DNA of 64,000 nucleotides from an uncultured Prevotellaceae bacterium (GTDB lineage Bacteria; Bacteroidota; Bacteroidia; Bacteroidales; UBA932): NCBI GenBank assembly GCA_947166905.1, contig CAMVFZ010000001.1, forward strand, positions 62,001 through 126,000. Direction: 5' to 3'. How positions within the stretch are numbered: the stretch's first letter is position 1; each line of letters opens with the position of its first letter. Shown here in pieces: positions 42,797-52,279 of this stretch. Made by a program: the position numbers and the translations under genes. A model generated the notes under the pieces. The model made no database searches and had not been told where the DNA came from. It saw nothing but the letters and a program-made list of their open reading frames with translations.

Positions 42797-45700
42797 ATGT
42801 CTGAAACTATTAAAAAGATACTTAAGAAGACCCTTAAGGTGGTCAAATGGCTGGCCATAGTAATTGGAGTACTTTGGGTTATTGTTCTTGTGGTATTGCA
42901 GCTGATGCTGACGGAGCGGTTTCTGCGCAGCGCCGTAGACAAGTATCTGCCGGATTACGTAGAGGGCGCCGATGTCTCTTTCGCGCACATAAACGCCTCT
43001 GTAATAAAGAGTTTCCCCAACTTACGCCTGGACATAGACAGCCTGTGCATAACCTATCCGCACGAGCGGTGGGCTGCATACGACAGCCTGCCCGGAGTCC
43101 GCAACCGCCTGGCCAGGGCCGGACGCGGTACTGAAAAGGATACCCTGGCCTACTTCTCAAACATCTCCGTTTCCGTTTCTTACATTGCGCTTATAAAAGG
43201 GACTGTTTCCCTAAACGACATATCCCTTAAGGACAGCCGCGTCTACGCCCGTCAGTACGACAGCACAGAGGCAAACTGGAACGTATTCAAGTTTATGCAG
43301 GCCGCCCCGGATACAACCACCGTAGAAAACGATGAAACGGCAGACCTTGTCCTCCATCACATCGGCCTCAAAGGCCGGACAAGGGCTATTTATGCCAACA
43401 ACGCCGATACTGTTTTCGCCGCCATCGGCAGCCGTAACATAGATATTGACGGCACCTTGGCACTGCGGGACATTTACGGAGCAAAGCTTCGCGTGCAGAT
43501 AGACAGCACCTTCGTTAGCGGACGTACTGCCACCGACACGGTTTCCGCCGGATTTAAGCATCTTAATGTAGGCCGCAAAAGAGGATATCACCACATTACG
43601 GCCGATGCTGCTGCGTTTCTGGCCATGGGAGGCAGCGGAAGAATGATGCTGCCGGTTAAGCTGGACGCCATGTTCAAATTTCCGGACAAGACTCCGGAGA
43701 AACTAAAAATCAAGAACTTACGCATGAATCTAGCTTCTTTTTCAATGAAAGGAGAAGCGGATTTGCACTTTCTGGAAGACAGCCTTGGAATACGCGCCAA
43801 GGCAGAGATTGACACATGCAATGCAGCTCGGCTGCTCAAGGACTTCGCAGCTCTGATTGGCCCTGAATCCAAGAAAATCAAGACTAATGCAGAATTGTCG
43901 ATGGCTGTTGAATGCGACGGCTACATGCGCTACGAGCCCTTCCGCCTGCCGCAGATTACAGGTTGGCTGAAGATTCCCAAGTCAACGGTCAGCCATGCCG
44001 ATGTCCCGGAGGCCGGAAAACTTGCCGCCGATATCAAACTTAGTTCCAACGCAAAAGGCTATACGGTTGCTACCGCAGAGAATCTGCTGGTATCCTTTGC
44101 CGGCGTAGACTTAAGTGGAAAGTGCACAGCTAAAGACGTCATGGGTAACGATCCCCTACTGAATCTTGACGCCAAGGCTGCGATAGACCTTAAAAAACTG
44201 AGTGTATTCCTTCCGGACGATATGACCGCAGAAGGCCGCGTGGACGCAAAACTCAAAGGTAGCGCAAGAGTATCAGAATTCGGTCCCGGACGCTTTGCGG
44301 GAGCAAATTTGGACGGCTTCCTGGTTTCTGACGGTATTACCGTAAAGGACAGTTCCCTTATGGCATATCTTGGAAAGACCGATGTCCAGCTTATCAAGAA
44401 GCCTCGCCGCAAGGGAGATACCGGAGACTTCCGGCTGATTGTAGAAGGACAGGTAGACAGCGTTTACGCTGCCATCGGCCCTGTAACAAGGATAAGGGGC
44501 AAGGCCTTGGATATCGCGCTCAGTGATGTTGATGCCTCAATTCATGCGCAGAGGCTTTCAATGGTCGGAGAGGATTCCCTCTTCGTAGCCCTTAGAAACA
44601 GCCGTAACTATGTAAGCATCAGCAAGCATAAGGAGGACGACAGCAAACTTAGCAACCTTTCCATTTCTTCCGATAACGAGGGCTTCTTCCTTCGCAGCGG
44701 ACGCCAGGTGCTGGGACTTCGCGGGGCGCAGATTACCACCAATGGTTCAAGGCGCGTTGCTGATGCCAAGCGCATAAACCGCAGGGAGAAAATGCTGGAT
44801 TCCCTCCAGCGCATCTGGCCTGGCGTACCAAGGGATTCCCTGTTCAGGAAGATGATACGCCAGCGTATGGCAGAACGCGGCGGACGCGGCTTCGAGCTGC
44901 CTGATTACATGAGGGACAAGCGCTTCAGGACCCAGGATATAAGTTTCCGTCTGGATGAGTCCATGACCCAATATTTCAGGGAGTGGAATTTGGATGGCTT
45001 CGTGAATATTGAGCGTGGCTTTGCTGCAACACCATCCTTCCCGCTTAGGACCAGGATTTCCAAGATTCAGGGACGCTTCAACAACAACGAGATTACGATT
45101 GACAGCATCGGCATAAAGAGTGGAAAGTCCGATCTTTCCGCCAACGCAAAGATATCCGGTCTGCGCAGGGCCCTGCTTGGCCACGGTACAGTTACCCTGG
45201 ATGCGAATGTTTATTCCAGGACAATGGATGCCAACGAGATTTTCGCAGCCCTTGATGCCGGCCAGAAGTTCGCAGAGACCCATGCAGGGGAAACTGTAGG
45301 CGTAGAGGCGGAGGCTACTGAGGGTTCCTACGTTACCGACGATCTTGACTCTACGGCCAGCATGCCTCTTATCGTTGTCCCGGCCAATCTTAACGTCAGC
45401 ATCGGCATTGAAGGAGATACCATACATTATTCCAACCTGCTGATTGATTCCTTCAAGTCAAAGATTCTTATGAAGGAGCGCTGCCTGCAGGTATCGGGAA
45501 CGACGGCGACTTCAAATATGGGACGGATATCGCTTGAGGGCTTCTACTCTACCCGCACAAGGGATGATATCAGCGTGGGTTTCGACCTCAACCTGAACGA
45601 TATCACAGGAGAGAAGGTGATTACCCTTATTCCTCAGGTGGATACGCTGCTGCCGTTGTTAAAATCCTTCAAGGGAATGCTGGATTGCGAGTTTGCGGCG

Positions 45701-46441
45701 ACATCGGATCTTGATACGAATATGAACTTCAAGCCGGAGACTATCAACGGCCTGATGCAGATAAACGGTCGCAACCTGACCGTGGAGCAGGATAAGGCTA
45801 TTCGTAAGATTACGCGCCTTCTGCTGTTCAAGAACAAGAAGACTGGCGTGGTTGACGAGATGTCTGTGCGTGGAGTTGTAGGTAACAGCCAGCTGGAGAT
45901 TTTCCCGTTCAATCTTACGGTGGACCGTTACAAACTGGCGCTTGGCGGCCAGCATAATTTTGACGGGGAGTTCAAGTATCATGTTTCTGTGCTCAAATCC
46001 CCTATTCCATGGAAGTTCGGTATCAATATAACCGGTAATGCGGATAAGTGGAAGTGGCGTTTTGGCGGTGCAAAGTACAAGAAGATTGACACTCCGGTTT
46101 ACACCAGGCAGCTGGATACGGCCAGGACCAACCTTTTGACTTCTATCAGGACTATCTTTGACAAGGGTGTTTCTCTGGCGCTTGAGCAGAGCCGTGAGCA
46201 GCTTACTGGAATTCGAGAAAGGCTGGATATCGGTGGCGAAGGCACGGTTTCCGATACCATCCGCACCAAGGGTCTTGTTACCCCGGAGGACGACGATGCA
46301 GATACCCTATCCGCTTCTCAGCTGCTGCAGATGGATTCCATGATTGTGGCTAATGATTCCCTGGAAATCCGCGACTCGTTGAAGCTGATTGATTCCCTGC
46401 GTATAAGGGATTCCCTGAAAGTAGTGCCTATTCTGCAGTAG
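42797..46441 (+). CDS. AsmA-like family protein
   Basis: A 1214-residue envelope protein with an N-terminal transmembrane helix (about 17-38) followed by long stretches of beta-rich repeats. The AsmA N-terminal block LLTERFLRSAVDKYLPD-like start and C-terminal AsmA/DUF3971-type region (about 900-1100) are recognisable. AsmA-type proteins are proposed phospholipid-transfer bridges between inner and outer membranes. The C-terminal tail repeats SLxIRDSL-type units (residues about 1185-1214). It converges with the HD gene, overlapping by 14 bp. Confidence 0.85.
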   Translation: MSETIKKILKKTLKVVKWLAIVIGVLWVIVLVVLQLMLTERFLRSAVDKYLPDYVEGADVSFAHINASVIKSFPNLRLDIDSLCITYPHERWAAYDSLPGVRNRLARAGRGTEKDTLAYFSNISVSVSYIALIKGTVSLNDISLKDSRVYARQYDSTEANWNVFKFMQAAPDTTTVENDETADLVLHHIGLKGRTRAIYANNADTVFAAIGSRNIDIDGTLALRDIYGAKLRVQIDSTFVSGRTATDTVSAGFKHLNVGRKRGYHHITADAAAFLAMGGSGRMMLPVKLDAMFKFPDKTPEKLKIKNLRMNLASFSMKGEADLHFLEDSLGIRAKAEIDTCNAARLLKDFAALIGPESKKIKTNAELSMAVECDGYMRYEPFRLPQITGWLKIPKSTVSHADVPEAGKLAADIKLSSNAKGYTVATAENLLVSFAGVDLSGKCTAKDVMGNDPLLNLDAKAAIDLKKLSVFLPDDMTAEGRVDAKLKGSARVSEFGPGRFAGANLDGFLVSDGITVKDSSLMAYLGKTDVQLIKKPRRKGDTGDFRLIVEGQVDSVYAAIGPVTRIRGKALDIALSDVDASIHAQRLSMVGEDSLFVALRNSRNYVSISKHKEDDSKLSNLSISSDNEGFFLRSGRQVLGLRGAQITTNGSRRVADAKRINRREKMLDSLQRIWPGVPRDSLFRKMIRQRMAERGGRGFELPDYMRDKRFRTQDISFRLDESMTQYFREWNLDGFVNIERGFAATPSFPLRTRISKIQGRFNNNEITIDSIGIKSGKSDLSANAKISGLRRALLGHGTVTLDANVYSRTMDANEIFAALDAGQKFAETHAGETVGVEAEATEGSYVTDDLDSTASMPLIVVPANLNVSIGIEGDTIHYSNLLIDSFKSKILMKERCLQVSGTTATSNMGRISLEGFYSTRTRDDISVGFDLNLNDITGEKVITLIPQVDTLLPLLKSFKGMLDCEFAATSDLDTNMNFKPETINGLMQINGRNLTVEQDKAIRKITRLLLFKNKKTGVVDEMSVRGVVGNSQLEIFPFNLTVDRYKLALGGQHNFDGEFKYHVSVLKSPIPWKFGINITGNADKWKWRFGGAKYKKIDTPVYTRQLDTARTNLLTSIRTIFDKGVSLALEQSREQLTGIRERLDIGGEGTVSDTIRTKGLVTPEDDDADTLSASQLLQMDSMIVANDSLEIRDSLKLIDSLRIRDSLKVVPILQ

Positions 46442-47057
46442 TTTCTGCGGAATAGATTTCTTCGAATATCTGCCTGAGGCGTTCTTCGTCCCGGATAATT
46501 GCCCTTAACTCTGCCAGGGGGGCTTCGTTGGGCGAACCCGGAATCAGAAGATGGAGATAGCCGCCTTCGGCGTATTTCTCGTTCAGATGCTCAAGCGTGC
46601 GCTGCCAGTGTTCTTCCTTATTTAGCTCCGGGTAGTGCGCGAACCCGAACTGTACCGTGCGGCGGATAATGGTTATGGGGTCTATCATTCTGTCGGCTTC
46701 GGCCACCAGGCATCCGTAAATGCTGCGCGGGCGCGTTGTGGCCGATGCCCTGTGGTCTTCCGCCGCCATGGCGATGCTTTCTATTTCTTCCGGGGTGAAC
46801 CATTCTTTAAGGCGTGCATCGGCGCGGATGATTCGGCCGCTCTCCAGATGGTGCGTCTTGCGGTCTACGGCCAGCCCCAAATCGTGGCAAGCGGCCGCAG
46901 CGTAAAGGATTTCCTCGTTAATCGCGTAGGACTTCCCCATCGCCAGCGCCCTTTCGATAACCATCCGGGCATGGTCCTCCCTGTGCGCCTTGTCAAACGC
47001 CGCATACCGGCCTATCACCTCCCCTTCTATGTATTCCTTCAGGCTTTCTCTAATCAT
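46428..47057 (-). CDS. HD-domain phosphohydrolase-like protein
   Basis: A 209-residue HD-superfamily protein. The metal-binding residues are seen as H25-x3-H.. in HREDHARMV, HD in AACHDLGL, and a later H-x-E/ED in AAEDHRAS. HD proteins usually hydrolyse nucleotides or cyclic nucleotides; substrate unknown. Its start region is repeated in tandem upstream (47041-47112). A -7 box lies at 47112-47119. It converges with the AsmA-like gene (14-bp overlap). Confidence 0.85.
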   Translation of the reverse strand: MIRESLKEYIEGEVIGRYAAFDKAHREDHARMVIERALAMGKSYAINEEILYAAAACHDLGLAVDRKTHHLESGRIIRADARLKEWFTPEEIESIAMAAEDHRASATTRPRSIYGCLVAEADRMIDPITIIRRTVQFGFAHYPELNKEEHWQRTLEHLNEKYAEGGYLHLLIPGSPNEAPLAELRAIIRDEERLRQIFEEIYSAETTAE

Positions 47058-47112
47058 ATTCCTTTAGACCCTCTTAATCGTGTTCCTTTAGGCTTTCTCT
47101 AATCGTGCTTGC
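47041..47112. repeat. Threefold tandem copy of the HD gene start region
   Basis: Three near-identical 24-25 bp units on the minus strand: 47041-47065 contains the real ATG and first codons, while 47066-47089 and 47090-47112 repeat the AAAGGAA-N5 spacing but carry ACG or a stop instead of the ATG. They look like duplicated start/Shine-Dalgarno segments. Confidence 0.7.
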
Positions 47113-47119
47113 AAAGATA
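47112..47119 (-). promoter_or_regulatory. Bacteroidota -7 box for the HD gene
   Basis: TATCTTTG on the minus strand, about 55 bp upstream of the ATG, so the repeats above lie in the leader. Confidence 0.6.
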
Positions 47120-47456
47120 CAATAATTCTGCATTGGACCGTATCGCTTCCCGTCCCGACGGCCAAAAGGCATTACCCACCGATCCGGTTCGCGCTTCGGG
47201 CTCATCCCACCGTTGCGTCAGGCCTGTCGGCCGGACTGCGGTCCCCCCGTTCACGTGGACACGGGCGTCCACGCCTCTCGGTGGCCAACGCCTTTTGGCC
47301 TGCGCAAGCCCCACGCACACCCTTGATTTTCCCGTGCCAATTCCCATCATTGCCGGCCGCACCATTCCGTCATTGCCGGCCGTTCCCCTTCTGTCATTGC
47401 CGACCTGATCGGCAATCTCACCCGCAGGTGCCTCTAATGGGCTACTCTATCTACCA
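47113..47456. other. Gene-free stretch with dispersed GC-rich repeats
   Basis: No ORF here is convincing. Contents: an 11-bp inverted repeat GGCCAAAAGGC (47160-47170)/GCCTTTTGGCC (47290-47300) enclosing 119 bp, a short hairpin CGTGGAC/GTCCACG near 47253-47275, and three direct copies of CATTGCCG between 47347 and 47405, the last followed by a palindromic CCGACCTGATCGGC. Confidence 0.6.
47347..47425. repeat. CATTGCCGGC-type dispersed repeat cluster
   Basis: CATTGCCGGCCG occurs at about 47348 and 47372, and CATTGCCGACC at about 47396, the last within TGCCGACCTGATCGGCA. This looks like the TCATTGCCGGC..GACCGGCAATCTC short palindromic repeats found scattered in many bacterial genomes. Confidence 0.55.
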
Positions 47457-48146
47457 TCAAAACATCTCGGCCTCGCTACTGGAACTTGTTTGGAAATTAC
47501 CATTCTTCTGTAATGTCAACTCATATGTGAGACACTGATTCTCCAAATATGACGGTGTGCCATCCTTCGAGAATACCTCGTCCTTAATGAAGCCTCCACG
47601 GACCTTTCCGTTCATCTTCTTATCTGGATACCATCCTTTCCCATAATAGAAGAACGTTTGATATGAATGACGGTTTTTTAAATAAATCGTAGAAGAAGCC
47701 CCAGCTCTAATATAACTATGTCCCGCCACACTACCATTCATATTGTCATATCTTACAATCGCTATTACATCTGAATTATAGGGAGCTTTTATAATAATCT
47801 CTGAATGGGGCGTATTATCATCATAATACTGATTCCTTCCATACCACATGGAATACGGCTGTGCATTATTTGAGAGAGAATTATTTGCGTATAGACTTTC
47901 AAGACGACGATTCTCAGCCTCCACCCTTTCCCGTTCTTCTCTCAGACGTTTTTCCTCTTTAGCAGTCTTTATCCTTTCTTTAGCATCTTGAACATATGTG
48001 CTAGAAGGATACTTTTGGATAAACCTCTCATACCCACGAATGTCATCACGTTCGATACGGAAAAACTCTGTGCTATGATTAGAATCGCAGCCTATCGTAA
48101 GTAAAACAGCAGATAGTGCTATTGATAATATGTCAATACGTTTCAT
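47457..48146 (-). CDS. Lipoprotein with coiled-coil segment
   Basis: A 229-residue lipoprotein: lipobox LLTIGC with Cys20. A charged coiled coil (about 53-90: KERIKTAKEEKRLREERERV) precedes a beta-rich C-terminal half. No catalytic motif was recognised. It is the last gene of the 14-gene minus-strand run and AT-rich. Confidence 0.7.
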   Translation of the reverse strand: MKRIDILSIALSAVLLTIGCDSNHSTEFFRIERDDIRGYERFIQKYPSSTYVQDAKERIKTAKEEKRLREERERVEAENRRLESLYANNSLSNNAQPYSMWYGRNQYYDDNTPHSEIIIKAPYNSDVIAIVRYDNMNGSVAGHSYIRAGASSTIYLKNRHSYQTFFYYGKGWYPDKKMNGKVRGGFIKDEVFSKDGTPSYLENQCLTYELTLQKNGNFQTSSSSEAEMF

Positions 48147-48155
48147 ACTTAAGTA

Positions 48156-48545
48156 TTAAAAGAAAACAACCTCACCACGAGAATAGCCATAACTGGACGT
48201 TATATTCAACACAACTTCTTCGCGAAGAGCATATTCATAGCAGAATCGCGTCTCTATGAAATAATCCGTACCACAAATACTATAAAAATTGGAGTCGACA
48301 CGAGTTAATTCTACCGAATATTTCCCAACATCAATCTTTGTTGGCACATACAAGGCCTCTACTTCTTTTAAAGAACCCCAAGAATCAAGCGCCTTTGTCC
48401 CAGATGGGACAGAAACAGATTCATATACGCAAATCACATCATAGCTGCTACTGGTTTTTAATCTATCTGTTGTTGAAGAGCTCGTCAATAGACAGACCAC
48501 AATAAAAACCCCTATCCAGCATAATAAGTTTAAAATTCTTCTCAT
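48156..48545 (-). CDS. Small exported protein
   Basis: A 129-residue protein with an N-terminal hydrophobic segment (residues 1-22), then a beta-rich polar region with four cysteines in the chain as a whole. It is unrecognised. Gap to the next upstream gene is 1 bp and to the downstream one 9 bp, so it belongs to the same transcription unit. Confidence 0.6.
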   Translation of the reverse strand: MRRILNLLCWIGVFIVVCLLTSSSTTDRLKTSSSYDVICVYESVSVPSGTKALDSWGSLKEVEALYVPTKIDVGKYSVELTRVDSNFYSICGTDYFIETRFCYEYALREEVVLNITSSYGYSRGEVVFF

Positions 48546-48546
48546 A

Positions 48547-48858
48547 TTAACAATTGTTTGATTCTTGCCGATAGGTAAAATAGAAAACGCCGAAAATCGC
48601 GGCCGTAATGAGATCGATTACCGACCACACTTCCTTGTTTAGATAAATTGGGAAAAACGGGTTAAAAAGTATCGCAATTATAGCGAACAGCACCACTCCC
48701 CCACTAATTTCTTTCTTTTGGTCATAGACGCCGGCCGCAATGACAACACTGGCCAAACATACTATGATGCGCAAGAATGTATAATAGCCTATCGGCATTT
48801 TTGCCAAACCCAAAAGAAGGGCCGCGATTGGGACAATGAAAAGCCAGAACATACGCAA
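48547..48858 (-). CDS. Small multi-pass membrane protein
   Basis: A 103-residue protein with three to four hydrophobic helices covering nearly the whole chain (about 1-23, 27-46, 53-70 and 78-95). No family recognised. It is placed 25 bp after the K+ channel gene and 1 bp before the 48156 gene; possibly a channel accessory, but that is only position-based. Confidence 0.6.
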   Translation of the reverse strand: MRMFWLFIVPIAALLLGLAKMPIGYYTFLRIIVCLASVVIAAGVYDQKKEISGGVVLFAIIAILFNPFFPIYLNKEVWSVIDLITAAIFGVFYFTYRQESNNC

Positions 48859-48883
48859 TGATAATTAAACGATTAGCATACTC

Positions 48884-49639
48884 TTATTCTTTCTCTTCTG
48901 ATTTTCTATTTTTTCTTTTTAAAGCACGTATTTCTTCCAAATAGCTGGCCGTAATTACGCCTGAGGGTAGTGCAATGATAGCAACGCCAAACATAGATGA
49001 CAACATACTCACAAAACGTCCTATATCTGTAACCGGGGTCATATCTCCGTATCCTACTGTAGTAAGAGTTACCGTTGCCCAATACAAAGCATCAAAAAAA
49101 CATTCAAATGATTTATTTCCAGTTAATGGGTCTACATGAGACTCTGTATTAAACATCACAAGCGCAGTCAAAAACACATAAAATATAGCAATTCCTAATA
49201 CCGACAGCAAAACACCTCTTTCCTTTCGTAGAACAGTTCCAAGCATCTTCATCTTATCAGAATATCGGATTATTTTAAACAAGCGAAGAATCCTTAATAA
49301 TCTAGTAAATCTAAGAATTTTATACCCACGACCTATGAACTGAAGTCCTGGAAGAATGGACAAAAGATCTATTATAGCCCAAAGCGTAAAAGGATATTGT
49401 AAAAAAGAGAGACGCCCCTTTTTTAAGTAGAAATCTGCCGTAAACCAACGGAAAATATAATCCAAAATAAAAATAGATACCGTTACTTGCTCAATAATGA
49501 TAAACGCCTTATATTCTTCTATAAACATCAATGGAATAATACTTGAAACAATAGCGATTAACATCATGACTTCATATGCCACGCTTACTTTATCCGCATA
49601 ATGCCCTTGCTCGATTATTTCAAATAGTCTCTTTCTCAT
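48884..49639 (-). CDS. Voltage-gated-type potassium channel
   Basis: A 251-residue six-helix ion channel of the Kv/VIC superfamily. The K+ selectivity filter is T194-V-G-Y-G-D199, preceded by a pore helix and followed by the S6 block ALPSGVITASY. An S4-like segment with regularly spaced arginines lies at about 110-125 (RFTRLLRILRLFKIIR). There is no RCK or cyclic-nucleotide domain. It sits 11 bp after hxsC on the same strand, an unusual neighbour for an Hxs system. Confidence 0.93.
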   Translation of the reverse strand: MRKRLFEIIEQGHYADKVSVAYEVMMLIAIVSSIIPLMFIEEYKAFIIIEQVTVSIFILDYIFRWFTADFYLKKGRLSFLQYPFTLWAIIDLLSILPGLQFIGRGYKILRFTRLLRILRLFKIIRYSDKMKMLGTVLRKERGVLLSVLGIAIFYVFLTALVMFNTESHVDPLTGNKSFECFFDALYWATVTLTTVGYGDMTPVTDIGRFVSMLSSMFGVAIIALPSGVITASYLEEIRALKRKNRKSEEKE

Positions 49640-49650
49640 AATATGAGGTG

Positions 49651-50526
49651 TTAAAGAATCTTTATTGGTTTTAAATATGCGCTATTTCTGCGAGATGTCG
49701 CAAACAATCCGCAGCAGTCCTCCTTAAGAATACATTGTTCACAGAATGGCTCAAATCTAGACTTCCAGTCAGATATAGACTTTTTTGCAAACGGCCAGAC
49801 TTTTTTCGGCAAGACACAATGGGAAAGATTGAATATAGAGACATTTAGACCGACAGCATCGAGAAATAACGTCGCTGTACATAATGGAGTTGCCATTTCC
49901 ACAGGATCAATCCATACTCGATTTGCATTTTTAATAGTGTATCCTATATACTCTAACCCCATCAATGAGATATACCTCACAAACGGAAGATTCCGGTATA
50001 TAAAGTGAGCAATCTTTGGAAGCCGTTGGTAGTTGAGCTTTGTAAGAACCACCCTAAGCTCAATGTCGAACGACCACCTAGCTAAGTTATACAGGCCTAT
50101 GAGGGTTTCTGTATAAGCTCCCCGTGCCCCAGCAATGAGGTCATGATCCACCTGGTTATCTGAATGGAGCGGAATGCCCAGGAGAATCTTTTCCGGGCCA
50201 ATCTCACCCAATTGGCGCGTGAACTCTTTATCTGCGAAAGCACGGCCGTTAGACAGGATATGAATCTCTGTATCGGGCAAAGTACTTCTAATATGCCTGA
50301 TTAACTCAAAGAAGCGCTTTCCTAAAAGAGTTGGCTCACCGCCAGTAATGCCGATTGAAGGAAGCTCTTTGGGTGCGGTATCAACGAGTTTGAGGTTCTT
50401 TCCCCATAGGGCGTCAATGTCATTCTTCTCAGATGGAGGTTGACAGCACATCAGGCACCGATTTGAACACATTGCTGTAGTAAACAATGCGTTATCGTTG
50501 GAGTGTATGTCAAACGAATCCCTCAT
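49651..50526 (-). CDS. hxsC: His-Xaa-Ser system radical SAM protein HxsC
   Basis: A 291-residue radical SAM enzyme from the preferred start. The [4Fe-4S]/SAM motif C-x3-C-x2-C is at residues 20, 24 and 27 (MCSNRCLMC). A glycine-rich TGGEPTLLG SAM-binding block follows. The C-terminal region adds further cysteines (FCEQCILKEDCCG), likely for auxiliary clusters. In Hxs systems HxsB and HxsC are paired maturases acting on HxsA. The start is taken at 50526, where the ATG overlaps the HxsB stop as TAATG; an ORF start at 50547 would overlap hxsB by 22 bp. Confidence 0.9.
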   Translation of the reverse strand: MRDSFDIHSNDNALFTTAMCSNRCLMCCQPPSEKNDIDALWGKNLKLVDTAPKELPSIGITGGEPTLLGKRFFELIRHIRSTLPDTEIHILSNGRAFADKEFTRQLGEIGPEKILLGIPLHSDNQVDHDLIAGARGAYTETLIGLYNLARWSFDIELRVVLTKLNYQRLPKIAHFIYRNLPFVRYISLMGLEYIGYTIKNANRVWIDPVEMATPLCTATLFLDAVGLNVSIFNLSHCVLPKKVWPFAKKSISDWKSRFEPFCEQCILKEDCCGLFATSRRNSAYLKPIKIL

Positions 50527-51932
50527 TACCTTGTGCCGCTTATCCAATTCATGAAAATGGGAAGTACCTCTTCCGTACGCTCATCAAGCAACTGAAAAAT
50601 GTACTCGATAATAGCCTTATTCTTTCGGCAGATTGTTGAACCAGGCCTATATCCATATGCATCCCCTTGAGTAGAGTAGTTCCTAACAGGATCTGCCCCG
50701 CAAATGCTCTGATAAGCGCACTCTGAGCACCCTGCGATACACTCTGTCGACCAAATTCTGGATAGTTCCTGGGCCTTCTTACCATAGAATAGATCCTCAT
50801 ACTTATCAGTAATCCTTCCGAGTCGGAAAGTGTAGTCTCTATTCTCAGCTAGCATGCGAGACTCGTCCGACGCATAGACATAGCCATCATAGTTATAGAC
50901 GATTACGCCATTAATGATTCCAGCTGGAGTTTGCAGGTCAACAAATCCTATGGGGAATGGTGTAAGAATCTTCTTAAGAATCAGTGCTGTGAATTCTTCC
51001 ACGAAGACCTCACCCTGCTTATTTAACTCTAAGATGTATTCCAAGGCTTGCTTATAGAACTCTACGAAGGCGTCAAAATAAGCAGGCCAATCGTTATTAT
51101 CACGAGCTAAGCCATAGGGATTCAAAGCACGAAGGAAAACACTATGAAAACCGTTCTCTCTATATGCGTCTATAATTTCGCGTGGATAACTAAGAGAGGC
51201 CTCAGAAGTGGTCATCAGTGCCGACACTTTATCGGCGCCGAGAGCGGCGCGAACTTTAGCAATACCGGCGATCACTTTCTGGTAGCTATCAGTCTTTCCT
51301 CTATTGTGATTGTGAAGATATTCTGGGCCGTCCAATGATGTGGAGAAAACAGCATTGTACTGCTTGCAGAAATCCAGAAAGTCATCGCTAACGTTTACAC
51401 TATTGGAGCATATCACGTATGTCATTTGCCGACATTCTGTTTGATTCTTTTGCTCGGCATATAAGATGCCTTTCTGAATCAAGTCGCTTACCAGCGTGGG
51501 TTCTCCGCCCTGGAACTCCATCGTTAGATGCCTGGCTGGAGAGCGGAACATCAAATCTATGGCAGTCATTAGGTCTGACTCTTTCATATCGCAACCTTTT
51601 AAACTACTATCCCGGCTGGAAGCCTGACAATAGATGCAGTTCTGGTTGCAACGAAGCGTCATGACAAAGATATGAAGGGCGGTAAAGCCATCGAGGAAAC
51701 TCTTTCTGGTGGCCAAGCGAGTGGCCATGTTATCCAGCAAATGAGGGACCGGCGTCTCACTGATAAAAAAAGAAGCCAAAAGGTCCTTGTATAATTCTTC
51801 TGCTGGAGACACATCCCTATTAACAATGCGCAGCACACTTCCGCGGGGTACGATAAGATAGTCACCAAGATCATTGGTGAGAATCTCCTTGTGTTCTACA
51901 GGTTGAAAATGAAATGGCAGCAGAAAGTACAT
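50526..51932 (-). CDS. hxsB: His-Xaa-Ser system radical SAM protein HxsB
   Basis: A 468-residue radical SAM/SPASM-type protein. The SAM-cluster motif C95-x3-C99-x2-C102 (RCNQNCIYCQAS) is followed by GGEPTL and, near the C-terminus, a cysteine cluster (CIAGCSECAYQSICGADPVRN) of the SPASM type for auxiliary Fe-S clusters. It is predicted to modify the His-Xaa-Ser repeats of HxsA, together with HxsC. It starts 1 bp after the hxsD stop. Confidence 0.92.
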   Translation of the reverse strand: MYFLLPFHFQPVEHKEILTNDLGDYLIVPRGSVLRIVNRDVSPAEELYKDLLASFFISETPVPHLLDNMATRLATRKSFLDGFTALHIFVMTLRCNQNCIYCQASSRDSSLKGCDMKESDLMTAIDLMFRSPARHLTMEFQGGEPTLVSDLIQKGILYAEQKNQTECRQMTYVICSNSVNVSDDFLDFCKQYNAVFSTSLDGPEYLHNHNRGKTDSYQKVIAGIAKVRAALGADKVSALMTTSEASLSYPREIIDAYRENGFHSVFLRALNPYGLARDNNDWPAYFDAFVEFYKQALEYILELNKQGEVFVEEFTALILKKILTPFPIGFVDLQTPAGIINGVIVYNYDGYVYASDESRMLAENRDYTFRLGRITDKYEDLFYGKKAQELSRIWSTECIAGCSECAYQSICGADPVRNYSTQGDAYGYRPGSTICRKNKAIIEYIFQLLDERTEEVLPIFMNWISGTR

Positions 51933-51933
51933 C

Positions 51934-52278
51934 CTAATCCTGGAACGTGAATTCTACAAAGTCATCGCTATTGGCAAATGCTTTGGCAAAAAGCAGATCC
52001 CGTATATTGGCCGTCTCTTTGGCAATCGTCTGACGATTCTTGTAATCTATAAAATCGTTGCTTAACTTCTCCTTTACAGTATCAAAATCCTGATGATTAT
52101 GACCAGGTTTCAGGGACATAATAATCTCCTGCACATGGTTAGAATCATTGATTTTACGAGTAAGGATGTAGTCATTACTGAACCAGTATAACACCTTGTC
52201 TATAACCCAATTATCATAGATTGAGGTATCAACATTCAGGACAAAATCCCCATTTTTTCTTAAACTGAGATCTATCAT
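51934..52278 (-). CDS. hxsD: His-Xaa-Ser system protein HxsD
   Basis: A 114-residue protein carrying the HxsD hallmark: W33-F-S-N-D-Y-I-L-T-R near residues 32-41, corresponding to the LLNDYxLRE motif by which the family was first labelled. The fold and biochemical role are unknown; by gene order it is a conserved part of the Hxs system, perhaps a recognition or scaffold protein for the substrate. It starts 1 bp after hxsA and ends 1 bp before hxsB. Confidence 0.88.
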   Translation of the reverse strand: MIDLSLRKNGDFVLNVDTSIYDNWVIDKVLYWFSNDYILTRKINDSNHVQEIIMSLKPGHNHQDFDTVKEKLSNDFIDYKNRQTIAKETANIRDLLFAKAFANSDDFVEFTFQD

Positions 52279-52279
52279 T

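Noticed and set aside
47109..47408. Forward ORF (99 codons) in the 47113-47456 stretch
   Set aside because: Runs through GC-rich repeats; no plausible start or composition.
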